Shown here: piece by piece, positions 53,924-61,872 of the stretch
Position numbering within the stretch: position 1 is the first letter of the stretch
Layout of the letters: every line of letters begins with the position of its first letter
Translations under genes and position numbers: made by a program
Notes under the pieces: model-generated
What the model saw: only the letters and a program-made list of their open reading frames with translations
What the model was told of the DNA's origin: nothing
The model's database searches: none
Source of the DNA: Polyangium spumosum
Lineage (GTDB): Bacteria; Myxococcota_A; Polyangia; Polyangiales; Polyangiaceae
Direction: 5' to 3'
Assembly (NCBI RefSeq): GCF_009649845.1
Contig: NZ_WJIE01000005.1
Coordinates: 1-64,000, forward strand
DNA length: 64,000 nucleotides

Positions 53924-55363
53924 TCAGGCCGCGAGCATCCGCCCGATGATCTCGCCGTACTGGACGAGGTGCCGGACCCCGAGAAACCTGTCCCGCACGC
54001 GCGCGCGCGCCGCGGCGCCGAGGTGATCGGCGAGGGCAGGATCGGCGAGGATACGATGCAGCGCGTCGGCGAACGCCTCGTCATCTCCGGGATCGGGCAA
54101 GAGGACGCCGCTCACCCCGTCTTCGATCTGGTCCTGAATCCCGCCGACGGCGCTGGCGACGACGGGGCGCCCTTTCCACATGGCCTCCGTCACCGTGAGG
54201 CCGAAACCCTCGTGCAGGCTCTTCTGCACGACGACGGCCGCGTGCCGCTGCAGGGCATTGACGATCACCGCATTCTCCTCGACGTCCGCGGTCGGGAGCA
54301 TCGCGAGGTGGATACGCGCGCGGATGGCGGCCGGCTGCTCACGAAATGCGCGGTAGACGTCCTCGAAGACGGCGGGGCCCTCCGGATCGTCGGCCACCGC
54401 GCGTACGTTCGGGCCCGCGAGCACGAGGTCCGCTTCGGGCAGGGCGTGGTTCTGGACCATGAGCGAAAACCCACGCAGCACGCCCGCCATGTCCTTCAGC
54501 GGATCCCAGCGGGACACCTGGACGACGAGCGGCGTCTCCCACGCGGACGCGCGCCCGAGCCGGATGACGTCGGCAAAGCGCTCCACGCGCCCCGGCGTGT
54601 TGTCACTGCGGAGGAAGGACTCGCGCGGCGACGGCGGCGGAGGCCCTTCGACGAGGCCCACGTGGACGAGGATCGAACGGACGGTGTCCTCGTCGAGCTC
54701 GACGTTTTTCGCCGAGAACGCGTCGATGCTCGGCTGGATGATCACCACGCGGCCGTCACGATAACGGTCCGGGACATACCGCTCGCGCGAAAAGATCAGG
54801 ATCGGGACGCCGTCGAGGTACCGCTCCAGGAATCGCCAGCCGAGCTCGACGTCGGCATTGACGTCGTCCGCCCCGATATGGCACCGCCAGAGGACCCGCG
54901 CGCCCGCCGCGAGCAGCGAGGGCGCGAGCCCCGCGGTCTGCGGGTCGTGGAGCAGCACCACGTCGCCTCGACGGACGAGGCCGCGGAGCTCGACGGCGTT
55001 CTTGCAAAGGTTCGACGCATAAACGTGATGCTCGGCCTCGCCCAGAGGAGAACCATCGCCGCGCCCGCCGTGGAGGGCGTGGTGCAGGCGCTTGGTGAGA
55101 TGGAAAAACTCGGGAGGACCGCCGATCGTCAACCATCGCACGTCGAGGCCCGCGCCGCGCGCATAACCGAGGAGCGAATGCAGCATCTCCGCCACGCCGC
55201 CGCCCACCGCGGTCGAGTTGACGTTCCAGACGACGGCGCCGGCCAGCCGCTCCTGGAGCCTACGCGCGAGGTTTCGCGCGTCCTCGACGGCGGCCTCGCC
55301 GAGGAGGGGCACGAAGCGCGTAAGCGAACGTATCTCCGAGGGGACCTCCTGAACGAGGGGCAT
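53924..55363 (-). CDS. Glycosyltransferase family 4, trehalose synthase (TreT)-like
   Basis: 479 residues, cytosolic. The start WNVNSTAVGGGVAEMLHSLL, then RGDVVLLHDPQTAGLAP and RCHIGADD, matches TreT-type retaining glycosyltransferases, which make trehalose from a nucleotide-glucose and glucose. The GT-B C-terminal half has VSRWDPLKDMAGVL and the donor-binding ExxxxE region SLHEGFGLTVTEAMWKGRPV. It is the last gene of the CBS-APH-CysC-TreT set; it starts 9 bp after the CysC-like stop. Trehalose is the main stress sugar of dormant myxobacterial cells. Another glucosyl acceptor cannot be excluded. Confidence 0.8.
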   Translation of the reverse strand: MPLVQEVPSEIRSLTRFVPLLGEAAVEDARNLARRLQERLAGAVVWNVNSTAVGGGVAEMLHSLLGYARGAGLDVRWLTIGGPPEFFHLTKRLHHALHGGRGDGSPLGEAEHHVYASNLCKNAVELRGLVRRGDVVLLHDPQTAGLAPSLLAAGARVLWRCHIGADDVNADVELGWRFLERYLDGVPILIFSRERYVPDRYRDGRVVIIQPSIDAFSAKNVELDEDTVRSILVHVGLVEGPPPPSPRESFLRSDNTPGRVERFADVIRLGRASAWETPLVVQVSRWDPLKDMAGVLRGFSLMVQNHALPEADLVLAGPNVRAVADDPEGPAVFEDVYRAFREQPAAIRARIHLAMLPTADVEENAVIVNALQRHAAVVVQKSLHEGFGLTVTEAMWKGRPVVASAVGGIQDQIEDGVSGVLLPDPGDDEAFADALHRILADPALADHLGAAARARVRDRFLGVRHLVQYGEIIGRMLAA

Positions 55364-55372
55364 GCGGCGACC

Positions 55373-55873
55373 TCAGGTGCACAGGCGGACGATTTTCCCC
55401 ACCGCCTCCTCGTCATAACCGCCGAGCGCGACCACATCGGGCGCCTCCGGCGGCTCGTAGGGCACGTCGAAGCCGGGCAGCCCCGAGACCTTTCCCTCGC
55501 GCGCCGCCGCGTAAAGCCCCTTCGCGTCCCGCTCCGCGCAACGCTCGGCCGGGGCGCAGACGTAGACCTCGAAGAAGCGGGGCGCGACCGCGCGCGCCTT
55601 TTCACGGAACACGCGGAGGTGCGCCGTCGCCGGCACGATCACCACGTGCCCCTGGTGCGCCAGCAAGGCCGCGAGGTTCGAGAGCGTCTCGTAAAAATGC
55701 GCTCGCGCCTCCTCGTCGTACCCGGGCGGCGGGCGCATCGCCGCGCGCACCGCGTCTCCGTCGAGCAAGATGCTCGGCCTCTGCTCGTGCGAGAGCCGCC
55801 TCCACGCCCGCTCCGCCAGCGCCGATTTCCCGGACGAAGGCAGCCCCGTGATCCATACGACCGCGCCTTTCAT
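55373..55873 (-). CDS. APS kinase (CysC)-like protein
   Basis: 166 residues. Walker A GLPSSGKSALAERA (near 11), LDGDAVR, an R-x-x-x-x-HR-like helix and the substrate loop RDAKGLYAAAREG with PGFDVPYEPP follow the CysC pattern (ATP + adenylylsulfate gives PAPS). Some residues differ from enteric CysC (GFD for GID), and no sulfurylase gene (CysD/CysN/Sat) is in the window. It may instead phosphorylate a related adenylyl or sugar compound. It overlaps the APH-like gene by four bases (ATGA) and precedes the TreT-like gene by 9 bp. Confidence 0.75.
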   Translation of the reverse strand: MKGAVVWITGLPSSGKSALAERAWRRLSHEQRPSILLDGDAVRAAMRPPPGYDEEARAHFYETLSNLAALLAHQGHVVIVPATAHLRVFREKARAVAPRFFEVYVCAPAERCAERDAKGLYAAAREGKVSGLPGFDVPYEPPEAPDVVALGGYDEEAVGKIVRLCT

Positions 55874-56976
55874 GGAAACAGCCCCTCCGCTTCATCGGGA
55901 TCAAAACGCGGCGCCTCGAGCACACGCTCGACGAACGAGAGGAGCGCGTCCCGCGTGCTCGCGTGGATCGACGGATACCACCGCGGATTGCAGAGCACGA
56001 GCGCGCGCCACGCGAAAAACGGCGCGGCCACGGCGAGGAGCTCGCGATCGCCCGTCACGTCGAGGTAGGTCCGGAAAAACGTGCGCCAGAGTGCCTGGAA
56101 CGCGCCGCGCCACGAACCCGGCGACTCGAGCGCGAAAAATAAATAATTGATCGACAAACACGTGACGTCGTCCGCGGGGTCGCCGGCCGAGCCGCGGCTC
56201 GTATCGAGCAGCCGAGGCTCCCCCGCGCGGTCGAAGACCACGTTGAACGGATGGAAATCGCCGTGCGTCCGGCGCAGGCGCTCGGCGCGACCCTTGAGCT
56301 TCCACCGCCACGCGAGGCAGAGCCGCTCGATCCCCTGGAGCCTCTCGGGCGGCGCCATCGGCACGTCGTCCGGATACCCGTCGACGAGCCCGAAGATCCC
56401 CTCGCCGTGGCCCACGAGGTCCCGGATCGCGCGCCGGTAGACCGCGGGGGCGTCCTGCCGGACCGCGTGGATCTCCGCGCAGGACCGCGCGAGCGCCTCG
56501 CAGCGGCCGAGGTCCCGATCGGTGAGGGCGCGATCGCGGGCGATCCGCCGCAGATCGTCGGCGTAGACGTGCCCCTCGACGTATTCGGTGACGAGGTAAA
56601 ACTCGCCGCTCTCGCGGAGCGATACGAGGCGGCCGCCCTCGAGGACCGCGCCGACGTCGAGCGCGCGCACGTGCCGCGGGATCCTCGCGAAGCTATCGAA
56701 GGCGAGGAGCATGTTCGAGGCCCGGTCGGCGCGCCGGTCGTGCCCGAATTCGTCCGGCCCGGCGGTGTGCAGGCAGAGGTCGCTCAACGCGCCGTCCGGC
56801 CTCTGCACGCGGATCCGCAGAGGCACGCCATATCCGATCGCCTTGCCGGTCGCCCCGCCGTCCTCGTCCTCGTCGGGGCCGAGGCGCGAGACGCGCAGCA
56901 CGGCCGCCCCCGGCATCACGGAGGCGACGAGCTCGCTGATCTCGTCCTCGATCGTGGGCGGCCTCGCGGTCATCAC
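55870..56976 (-). CDS. APH-family small-molecule phosphotransferase
   Basis: 368 residues with the aminoglycoside-phosphotransferase fold: catalytic HGDFHPFNVVF (near 240) and a metal-binding LLDTSRGSAGDPADDV (near 260). The N-terminal lobe begins near residue 20. The region with Asp in HGD and Asn at the next-but-five position is intact. APH relatives phosphorylate sugars, choline or drugs. Drug resistance is not implied; in this operon a sugar or osmolyte kinase role is more likely, perhaps a maltose/trehalose-type kinase (inference). It starts at ATG 56976, 5 bp after the CBS gene stop at 56981 on the same strand. Confidence 0.8.
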   Translation of the reverse strand: MMTARPPTIEDEISELVASVMPGAAVLRVSRLGPDEDEDGGATGKAIGYGVPLRIRVQRPDGALSDLCLHTAGPDEFGHDRRADRASNMLLAFDSFARIPRHVRALDVGAVLEGGRLVSLRESGEFYLVTEYVEGHVYADDLRRIARDRALTDRDLGRCEALARSCAEIHAVRQDAPAVYRRAIRDLVGHGEGIFGLVDGYPDDVPMAPPERLQGIERLCLAWRWKLKGRAERLRRTHGDFHPFNVVFDRAGEPRLLDTSRGSAGDPADDVTCLSINYLFFALESPGSWRGAFQALWRTFFRTYLDVTGDRELLAVAAPFFAWRALVLCNPRWYPSIHASTRDALLSFVERVLEAPRFDPDEAEGLFP

Positions 56977-56980
56977 TTCC

Positions 56981-57382
56981 TCATTTCCCGCCGAGCGCGT
57001 CTGCGAGGGCCCGCAGCGCGTCGGTCGTCGTGAACACGCCGACGACGTGGCCTTCCCGCATCACGACGGCCGAGCCGTAGCGGTGCTCCGCCATCTCGCG
57101 CGCCACGGCCCCGAGCGAGGCGTCCGGGGCGATCGTGTACGGCAGCGGGGTCATCGCCTCCTCGACCGTGACCTTCGCCGAATCCACGTCGCGGAGCGCT
57201 TCGACGAACGCGAGGTCCCGCTCCGACAGAATGCCGACGAGCCTGCCTCCTCGAAGGACGGGCAGGTGGCGAATGTCGTGCTCTCGCATGAGCTTGTGCG
57301 CCTGGACGAGCGTCTGGTCGAAGCCGATCGAGTGGGGGCTCCGGGTCATGTAGTCGGCGACGGTGGGGTTCTTCGTGGTCAT
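56981..57382 (-). CDS. CBS-domain pair protein
   Basis: 133 residues from ATG 57382, with GAGG upstream. Two CBS motifs (about 8-58, VADYMTRSPHSIGFDQTLVQA with HLPVLRGGRLVGILSERDL; and about 72-128, VEEAMTPLPYTI with VVGVFTTTDALRAL) fill the whole protein. Stand-alone CBS pairs bind adenine nucleotides and act as energy sensors or regulators. It is first in the CBS-APH-CysC-TreT set, so it may tie the pathway to ATP/AMP or PAPS level. Confidence 0.9.
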   Translation of the reverse strand: MTTKNPTVADYMTRSPHSIGFDQTLVQAHKLMREHDIRHLPVLRGGRLVGILSERDLAFVEALRDVDSAKVTVEEAMTPLPYTIAPDASLGAVAREMAEHRYGSAVVMREGHVVGVFTTTDALRALADALGGK

Positions 57383-57570
57383 GGGGTCCTCGGGGGCGAA
57401 GCGGTAGCAAGACCGTGGCCAGCCGTGTTCGTGTGGCGGATCTTGACCGATCGCCGCCGATGAGGCGCGAAAAATGCGCCACGGCGCAGTTCGTGCGCCG
57501 CGGGGCGCGGTGGGGGCCGGCGCCAAGCGGGGCTGCCGCCACGAACGTCTCCGCTCCGATTGAGGGAGGA

Positions 57571-57600
57571 TTGAACCGACACCCGGGTCGGATCTATCAT
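57571..57600 (+). promoter_or_regulatory. Promoter of the PAS-STAS gene with palindromic spacer
   Basis: TTGAAC (57571-57576), an 18-bp spacer and TATCAT (57595-57600) form a good sigma70 promoter about 65 bp before the gene start. The spacer holds CCGAC-ACCCGG-GTCGG, a possible operator. Confidence 0.55.
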
Positions 57601-57663
57601 CACAGCGGGGGAGCGTGCGCTTGGGCGCGCCGCGCGGTTCGCGCCGAGGGGAGAAAAAATACA

Positions 57664-58554
57664 ATGGGAGAGCAAGCGTTCAGCGCCGAGGCGCTTCGGT
57701 CCGACGTGGGGGAGCTACGGACGCGCCTGCAGGAAGCCGAGATGCGCAGCAGCACGCTCCGGGATCTCATCGACTACGTGCCCGGGGTCGTCTGGGAGAG
57801 CTGGTTCGTCGAGGATCCGAGCCGCGGCCGCGTGGGCTTCGTGAGCGGGCAAATCCAGACGATGACGGGCTATACGAAGGAGGAGTGGCTCGCGAGGCCG
57901 AGCCTCTGGTTCGATCTCGTGCACCCGGAGGACAAAGAGGAGGCGGCCCTCGGCAACCAGCTCCTCGAACGCGACGGCCGCTCCGTCCTGCGATACCGCT
58001 GGGTCCGCAAGGATGGCGGGATCCTCTGGGTCGAGGCCCAGACGGTATGCGTGCCCGAGGAAGACGGGCGCACCGTGGGGCTGCGGGGGATCATCATGGA
58101 CGTCACCGACACCGTACGCGCCCAGCAGGATCGCGCCGACGCCCTCCTTCAACAGGAGGCGCTGCGCGCGAAAGAGGCGACGCTCCTCGAGCTCTCCACG
58201 CCCCTCATCCCCGTGAGTGACGAGGTGATGGTCATGCCGCTCGTCGGAGCGCTCGATCCGGCGCGGGCGGAGCGGGCGATCTCGGTGTTGCTCGATGGTA
58301 TGGCGCGGAGCGGGGCGCGGGTGGCGATCCTCGATATCACCGGCGTCCCGCGCGTCGACGCCGAGGTGGCCGACGCGCTCGTGCGGGCCGCGCGTTCGGT
58401 CGTATTGCTCGGCGCCGAGCCGATGCTCACGGGCATCCGCCCGGAGGTGGCGCAGACGCTCGTCTCGCTGGGAATCGACCTCTCGGGGATCAGCACGCAC
58501 AGCACCCTGCAAACGGGCGTCGCCCGCGCGATGCGCCGCGCCCGGGTGGGGTGA
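57664..58554 (+). CDS. PAS-STAS signalling protein
   Basis: 296 residues from ATG 57664. A coiled N-terminus (LRSDVGELRTRLQEAEMRS) precedes one PAS domain (about 35-165; LIDYVPGVVWESWF, GYTKEEWLARPSLWFDLVHP) and a STAS domain (about 180-290) with LSTPLIPVSDEVMVMPLVG and DITGVPRVDAEVA. It is the third member of the same family in this window (others at 21246 and 25005). It is transcribed just before the RiPP genes, 115 bp upstream of the first precursor, so it could be a local sensor, but the gap with its own palindrome suggests separate control. Confidence 0.85.
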   Translation: MGEQAFSAEALRSDVGELRTRLQEAEMRSSTLRDLIDYVPGVVWESWFVEDPSRGRVGFVSGQIQTMTGYTKEEWLARPSLWFDLVHPEDKEEAALGNQLLERDGRSVLRYRWVRKDGGILWVEAQTVCVPEEDGRTVGLRGIIMDVTDTVRAQQDRADALLQQEALRAKEATLLELSTPLIPVSDEVMVMPLVGALDPARAERAISVLLDGMARSGARVAILDITGVPRVDAEVADALVRAARSVVLLGAEPMLTGIRPEVAQTLVSLGIDLSGISTHSTLQTGVARAMRRARVG

Positions 58555-58570
58555 ATACGAGAATAGGTTA

Positions 58571-58582
58571 CATTACGTAATG
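58571..58582. promoter_or_regulatory. Palindrome upstream of the first RiPP precursor
   Basis: CATTACGTAATG is a perfect 12-bp palindrome in the gap between the PAS-STAS stop and the precursor start (about 88 bp before ATG 58670). It is AT-rich in a GC-rich setting, and may be an operator for the precursor gene. Confidence 0.4.
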
Positions 58583-58669
58583 GGCTCGGCGCGCAAAGCA
58601 AGATCCCGCCACGAACTCGTCTGGTCCAAACCGATGGAAAATGAGACAGTTTGGGGTTCGAGGTGCATC

Positions 58670-58990
58670 ATGAAGCAGCAGCACACGCTCAACAAGGTGC
58701 AGTGGGGGTTCCTCGTCGCGCATGCCTGGTCGGAGGCGTCCTTCCGAAAGCAGCTCGAGGAGGATCCTTCGGGCACGATCCAGCGCTTCGCCCAGCAGCA
58801 ATTCGGCCTGGAGCTCGCGCACGACGTCGTGCTCCCGATGGACCTGCCGCTGCCGCCGATGGATCTCGGCTTCGAGGATCTCACCCAGGGGATGGGGCTC
58901 AACGCGGCGCCCGGCACGGGGACCGGCAGCGGGACGGCGAGCGGGACGGCCACCGCGGGGGAGGTTCGTATGGAGGCGAAAAGCAACTGA
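58670..58990 (+). CDS. RiPP precursor peptide 1 (NHLP/TOMM-type leader, Cys-free core)
   Basis: 106 residues from ATG 58670, whose ribosome region GAGGTGCATC is shared exactly with precursor 2. The leader (about 1-75) has the look of nitrile-hydratase-like leaders: LNKVQWGFLVAHAWSEASF, then QLEEDPSG, AQQQFGLEL and a DVVLPMDLP stretch. The core (about 78-97) is APGTGTGSGTASGTATAG: Gly, Thr, Ser, Ala and one Pro, with seven possible cyclisable Thr/Ser and no Cys in the peptide. The end EVRMEAKSN is basic/acidic. The YcaO enzyme downstream should turn Ser/Thr into (methyl)oxazolines. A small remnant of the YcaO gene start follows its stop. Confidence 0.85.
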   Translation: MKQQHTLNKVQWGFLVAHAWSEASFRKQLEEDPSGTIQRFAQQQFGLELAHDVVLPMDLPLPPMDLGFEDLTQGMGLNAAPGTGTGSGTASGTATAGEVRMEAKSN

Positions 58991-59194
58991 TTGACGCGCA
59001 GCTCCATGCTCGTTCGTCCATACTCCGCACAGACGGCGCGTCCTCGAGCACGCTGACGACAGAACCTATGCAGTGCACCCTCCGGCTCGATGAGCCCGTA
59101 ATGCCATTATGCCCGAGGCGTGCAGAGCACGATTTTGTCGGTGGTCCGACTTGCAAATTCGCCCATACCATGAGACACACACTTGAGGTGCATC
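58991..59194 (+). pseudogene. Duplicated start of the YcaO gene after precursor 1
   Basis: After the precursor 1 stop the sequence repeats, with few changes, what follows precursor 2: AGCAACTGA, then GACGCGCAGCT.CATGCTCG. The ATG at 59006 corresponds to the YcaO start at 59606, exactly 600 bp away. The match fades after about 20 codon bases and the frame has no YcaO sequence. The rest of the gap (to 59194) probably holds the leader/promoter of precursor 2. Confidence 0.6.
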
Positions 59195-59590
59195 ATGGAG
59201 AAGACGGACAATTTGAACAAGGTGCAGTGGGGCTTCCTCGTCGCGCACGCGTGGTCGGAGGGTTCGTTCCGTAAGCAACTCGAAGACGACCCTTCGGGCA
59301 CGATCAAAAGCTTCGCCAAGCAGCACTTCGGCCTGGAGATCGCGCACGACGTCGCGCTCCCGATGGACTTGCCGATGCCGCCGGCGGATCTCGGCGTCGA
59401 GGCGCTCACCCTGGGGACAGGGCAGCACGCGGCGCCTGGCACCGCGAGCGGCACCGCCACCGCGCCTGGCACCGCGAGCGGCACCGCCACCGCGCCCGGC
59501 ACCGCGAGCGGCACCGCCACCGCGCCTGGCACCGCGAGCGGCACCGCCACCGCGGGGGGTGAGGTTCATAAGGACACGAAGAGCAACTGA
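59195..59590 (+). CDS. RiPP precursor peptide 2 (repeat core, Cys-free)
   Basis: 131 residues from ATG 59195, preceded by GAGGTGCATC as in precursor 1. The leader is closely related to that of precursor 1 (LNKVQWGFLVAHAWSEGSF, QLEDDPSG, KQHFGLEI, DVALPMDLPMPP). The core holds four units of APGTASGTAT in a row (about 79-118), encoded by four 30-bp DNA units with one visible base change, then AGGEVHKDTKSN. Each unit has four possible cyclisable residues (T,S,T,T), 16 in all, and no Cys or aromatic. Thr/Ser-to-oxazole conversion by the next two genes is expected. The size of the final product depends on the protease cut and repeat number. Confidence 0.87.
   Translation: MEKTDNLNKVQWGFLVAHAWSEGSFRKQLEDDPSGTIKSFAKQHFGLEIAHDVALPMDLPMPPADLGVEALTLGTGQHAAPGTASGTATAPGTASGTATAPGTASGTATAPGTASGTATAGGEVHKDTKSN
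59431..59550. repeat. Four 30-bp tandem repeats coding the precursor 2 core
   Basis: Units at 59431, 59461, 59491 and 59521 of the type GCCTGGCACCGCGAGCGGC (19 bases shown) code APGTASGTAT each; only one T/C change is seen in the third unit (plus the first base of the array). Such near-perfect repeats can gain or lose whole 10-residue units by slippage without breaking the frame. Confidence 0.9.
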
Positions 59591-59605
59591 TCGACGCGCA
59601 GCTTC

Positions 59606-61846
59606 ATGCTCGCTCGCCCGCGTTTCAAACGTTCCTTTCGCGTCGAGACCATCGAAGGCGAGGGCGTCTACCTCCTCTGGGAAGGAGGTAGCCACGTCCT
59701 GCACGGCCGCACCCATCAGGTGCTCGCGCCACTCCTGGACGGCAAGCTGACCGAACAGGAGATTTGCGAGCGCCTCCTGGAGCACGTCTCCCCGGCGGAG
59801 GTCTTTTACGCCATCACCATGCTCCGCAGAGGCGGCTTCGTCACGAATGACGAGGCCGATATGCCCCCCGCGGAGGCCGCCTTCTGGGACGGCCTCGACA
59901 TCGAGCCCGCGCAGGCCCGCGAGCGCCTGCGTCGGGCCCGCGTCGCCCTCGTCGCCCTCGGCGACGTGGAGACGACGCCGGTCGTCGAGGCCCTCGACGA
60001 GCTCGGGATCACGACGAGCGACGAGGGGGACCTGCCCATCGTCCTCGTGGACGATTACCTGCGCCCCGCGCTCGAATCCTTCAACCAGGCCAGGCTCGAA
60101 GACGGAAAACCGTGGCTCCTCGCTCGACCGAGCGGGAGCGAAGGCTGGCTCGGGCCGCTTTTCGTTCCCGGACAAACCGGGTGCTGGCGCTGCCTCGCCC
60201 ATCGACTGGAGGGACATCGCCGCGTCGAGCGATATCTCGAGCGCCGCACCGGCAAGCCCGTCCATCCGCCCGCCCTCTGCGCCCTGCCCTCCACGCGCCG
60301 CGCCCTCGCCTCCGCGATCGCCACGGCCGTCGCGCGCTGGGCCGCGCTCGGCGGGATCCCGTCGCTCGAAGGTCGGGTCGTCACGCTCGGCACGACCACG
60401 TTCGAGAGCCACACGCATTCGCTCACGCGTCGCCCCCAGTGCCCGGCTTGTGGGGATCCCGCGACGGTCACGCGCGCGCAAGAGCTCCCCGTCCTCCTCG
60501 AACCCACGCCCCGGATCTATTCGGCGGACGGCGGCTTCCGGCAGGCGACGCCCGAGGAGACGTTCGAGCGCCTCTCCCTTCACCTGAGCCCCATCACGGG
60601 TATCGTGAGCCGCCTGCGCCGCACGGTGCGCCCCGAGGACGATCCACGGCTCGTCTTCTCGTATTCGACCGACCACAACTTCGCCCAGCTCGCGCACGAC
60701 CTCTCCTCGCTCCGCAGCACGCTGCGTAGCCTCTCCGGGGGCAAGGGTCGGACGGACATCCAGGCGAAGACCGGCGCGATCTGCGAGTCGATCGAGCGGT
60801 ATGCGGGGGTCTTCCAGGGCGACGAGGCGCGCGTCCGGAGGAACTCGAAGGAGCTCGGCGAAGAGGCGCTCGATCCCGTCCTCTTGATGGGATACAGCCC
60901 TCGTCAATACGCCGAGCGGGACCGCTGGAATCGGCACGGCGAGATGTGCACCTGGGTGCCCGAGCCCTTCGATCCGGCGCGGAGCATCGAATGGAGCCCG
61001 GTCTGGTCTCTGACCGAGGAGCGGCGGCGCTTCGTGCCCACTGCGTTCTGTTATTATGGCTATCCATTCCGTGAGGGCCCGCTGTTCACGCGGGCGGACT
61101 CCAACGGATGCGCCGCGGGCAATACGCGCGCCGAGGCCGTGCTCCAGGGGTTTTTCGAGCTCGTGGAGCGCGACGCCGTCGCCCTCTGGTGGTACAACCG
61201 CCTGCGCGCGCCGGGGGTGGATCTCGGGAGCTTCGAGGAGCCGTACCTCCTCGAGACCGCCCGGCACTGGCGCGCCCGAGGGCGCGAGCTCTGGGCCCTC
61301 GACCTGACGAGTGATCTGGGCATCCCCACGTTCGCGGCGCTCTCCCGGCAGGTGGAGGGGCCGTTTCAATCGATCGTCTTCGGGTTCGGCGCGCACCTCG
61401 ACGCTCGGCTGGCCTTGCTCCGCGCGGTCACCGAGCACAACCAGCTCTTGCCGTTCGTCTTCACGGGCGACCCGGACAAACCCTCGCCGGGTGGGCAGAT
61501 CGTCGATTGGCTGCGGCAGGCGACGGTGGAGTCCGAGCCTTACCTCCGGCCGAGCGGCGCGGCGCCGCGCACGCCGCGTGATTTCGCGCCCTCCGCCTTC
61601 GAGGACCTCCGGGAGGCCGTGGCGCATTGCGTGGAGATCGCCAGAGGCCGCGGGCTCGAGACCCTGGTGCTCGATCAGACGCGGCCCGACACGGACCTCG
61701 TGGTGGTGAAGGTGATCGTGCCGGGGCTCCGTCATTTCTGGGCCCGCCTCGGCCCCGGGAGGCTCTACGAGGTGCCCGTGGCCATGGGCCTGCGAAGCGC
61801 GCCCCTCCCCGAAGAAGCAATGAATCCCCACTCGATGTTCATCTAG
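59606..61846 (+). CDS. Fused TOMM leader-binding E1-like protein and YcaO cyclodehydratase
   Basis: 746 residues from ATG 59606, 16 bp after the precursor 2 stop. The N-terminal third starts with a RiPP-recognition-like region (FKRSFRVETIEGEGVYLLWEG, residues 6-26) then an E1-like domain with two Cys pairs for zinc (CWRC, CPACGD). The C-terminal half is YcaO: the ATP-binding residues fall in KTGAICESIERYAG (near 391) and AVLQGFFELVERDA (near 511). It uses ATP to cyclise Ser/Thr (or Cys) of the precursor into azolines. The C-terminus ends APLPEEAMNPHSMFI, without a clear PxPxP tail. It is a classic C/D fusion, and so needs no separate docking gene. Confidence 0.9.
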   Translation: MLARPRFKRSFRVETIEGEGVYLLWEGGSHVLHGRTHQVLAPLLDGKLTEQEICERLLEHVSPAEVFYAITMLRRGGFVTNDEADMPPAEAAFWDGLDIEPAQARERLRRARVALVALGDVETTPVVEALDELGITTSDEGDLPIVLVDDYLRPALESFNQARLEDGKPWLLARPSGSEGWLGPLFVPGQTGCWRCLAHRLEGHRRVERYLERRTGKPVHPPALCALPSTRRALASAIATAVARWAALGGIPSLEGRVVTLGTTTFESHTHSLTRRPQCPACGDPATVTRAQELPVLLEPTPRIYSADGGFRQATPEETFERLSLHLSPITGIVSRLRRTVRPEDDPRLVFSYSTDHNFAQLAHDLSSLRSTLRSLSGGKGRTDIQAKTGAICESIERYAGVFQGDEARVRRNSKELGEEALDPVLLMGYSPRQYAERDRWNRHGEMCTWVPEPFDPARSIEWSPVWSLTEERRRFVPTAFCYYGYPFREGPLFTRADSNGCAAGNTRAEAVLQGFFELVERDAVALWWYNRLRAPGVDLGSFEEPYLLETARHWRARGRELWALDLTSDLGIPTFAALSRQVEGPFQSIVFGFGAHLDARLALLRAVTEHNQLLPFVFTGDPDKPSPGGQIVDWLRQATVESEPYLRPSGAAPRTPRDFAPSAFEDLREAVAHCVEIARGRGLETLVLDQTRPDTDLVVVKVIVPGLRHFWARLGPGRLYEVPVAMGLRSAPLPEEAMNPHSMFI

Positions 61847-61872
61847 CGAGCGAGCCGCGAGAGACGTTTTTC

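Noticed and set aside
59066..61831. 921-codon minus-strand frame
   Set aside because: Antisense of precursor 2 and the YcaO gene; no family motif.
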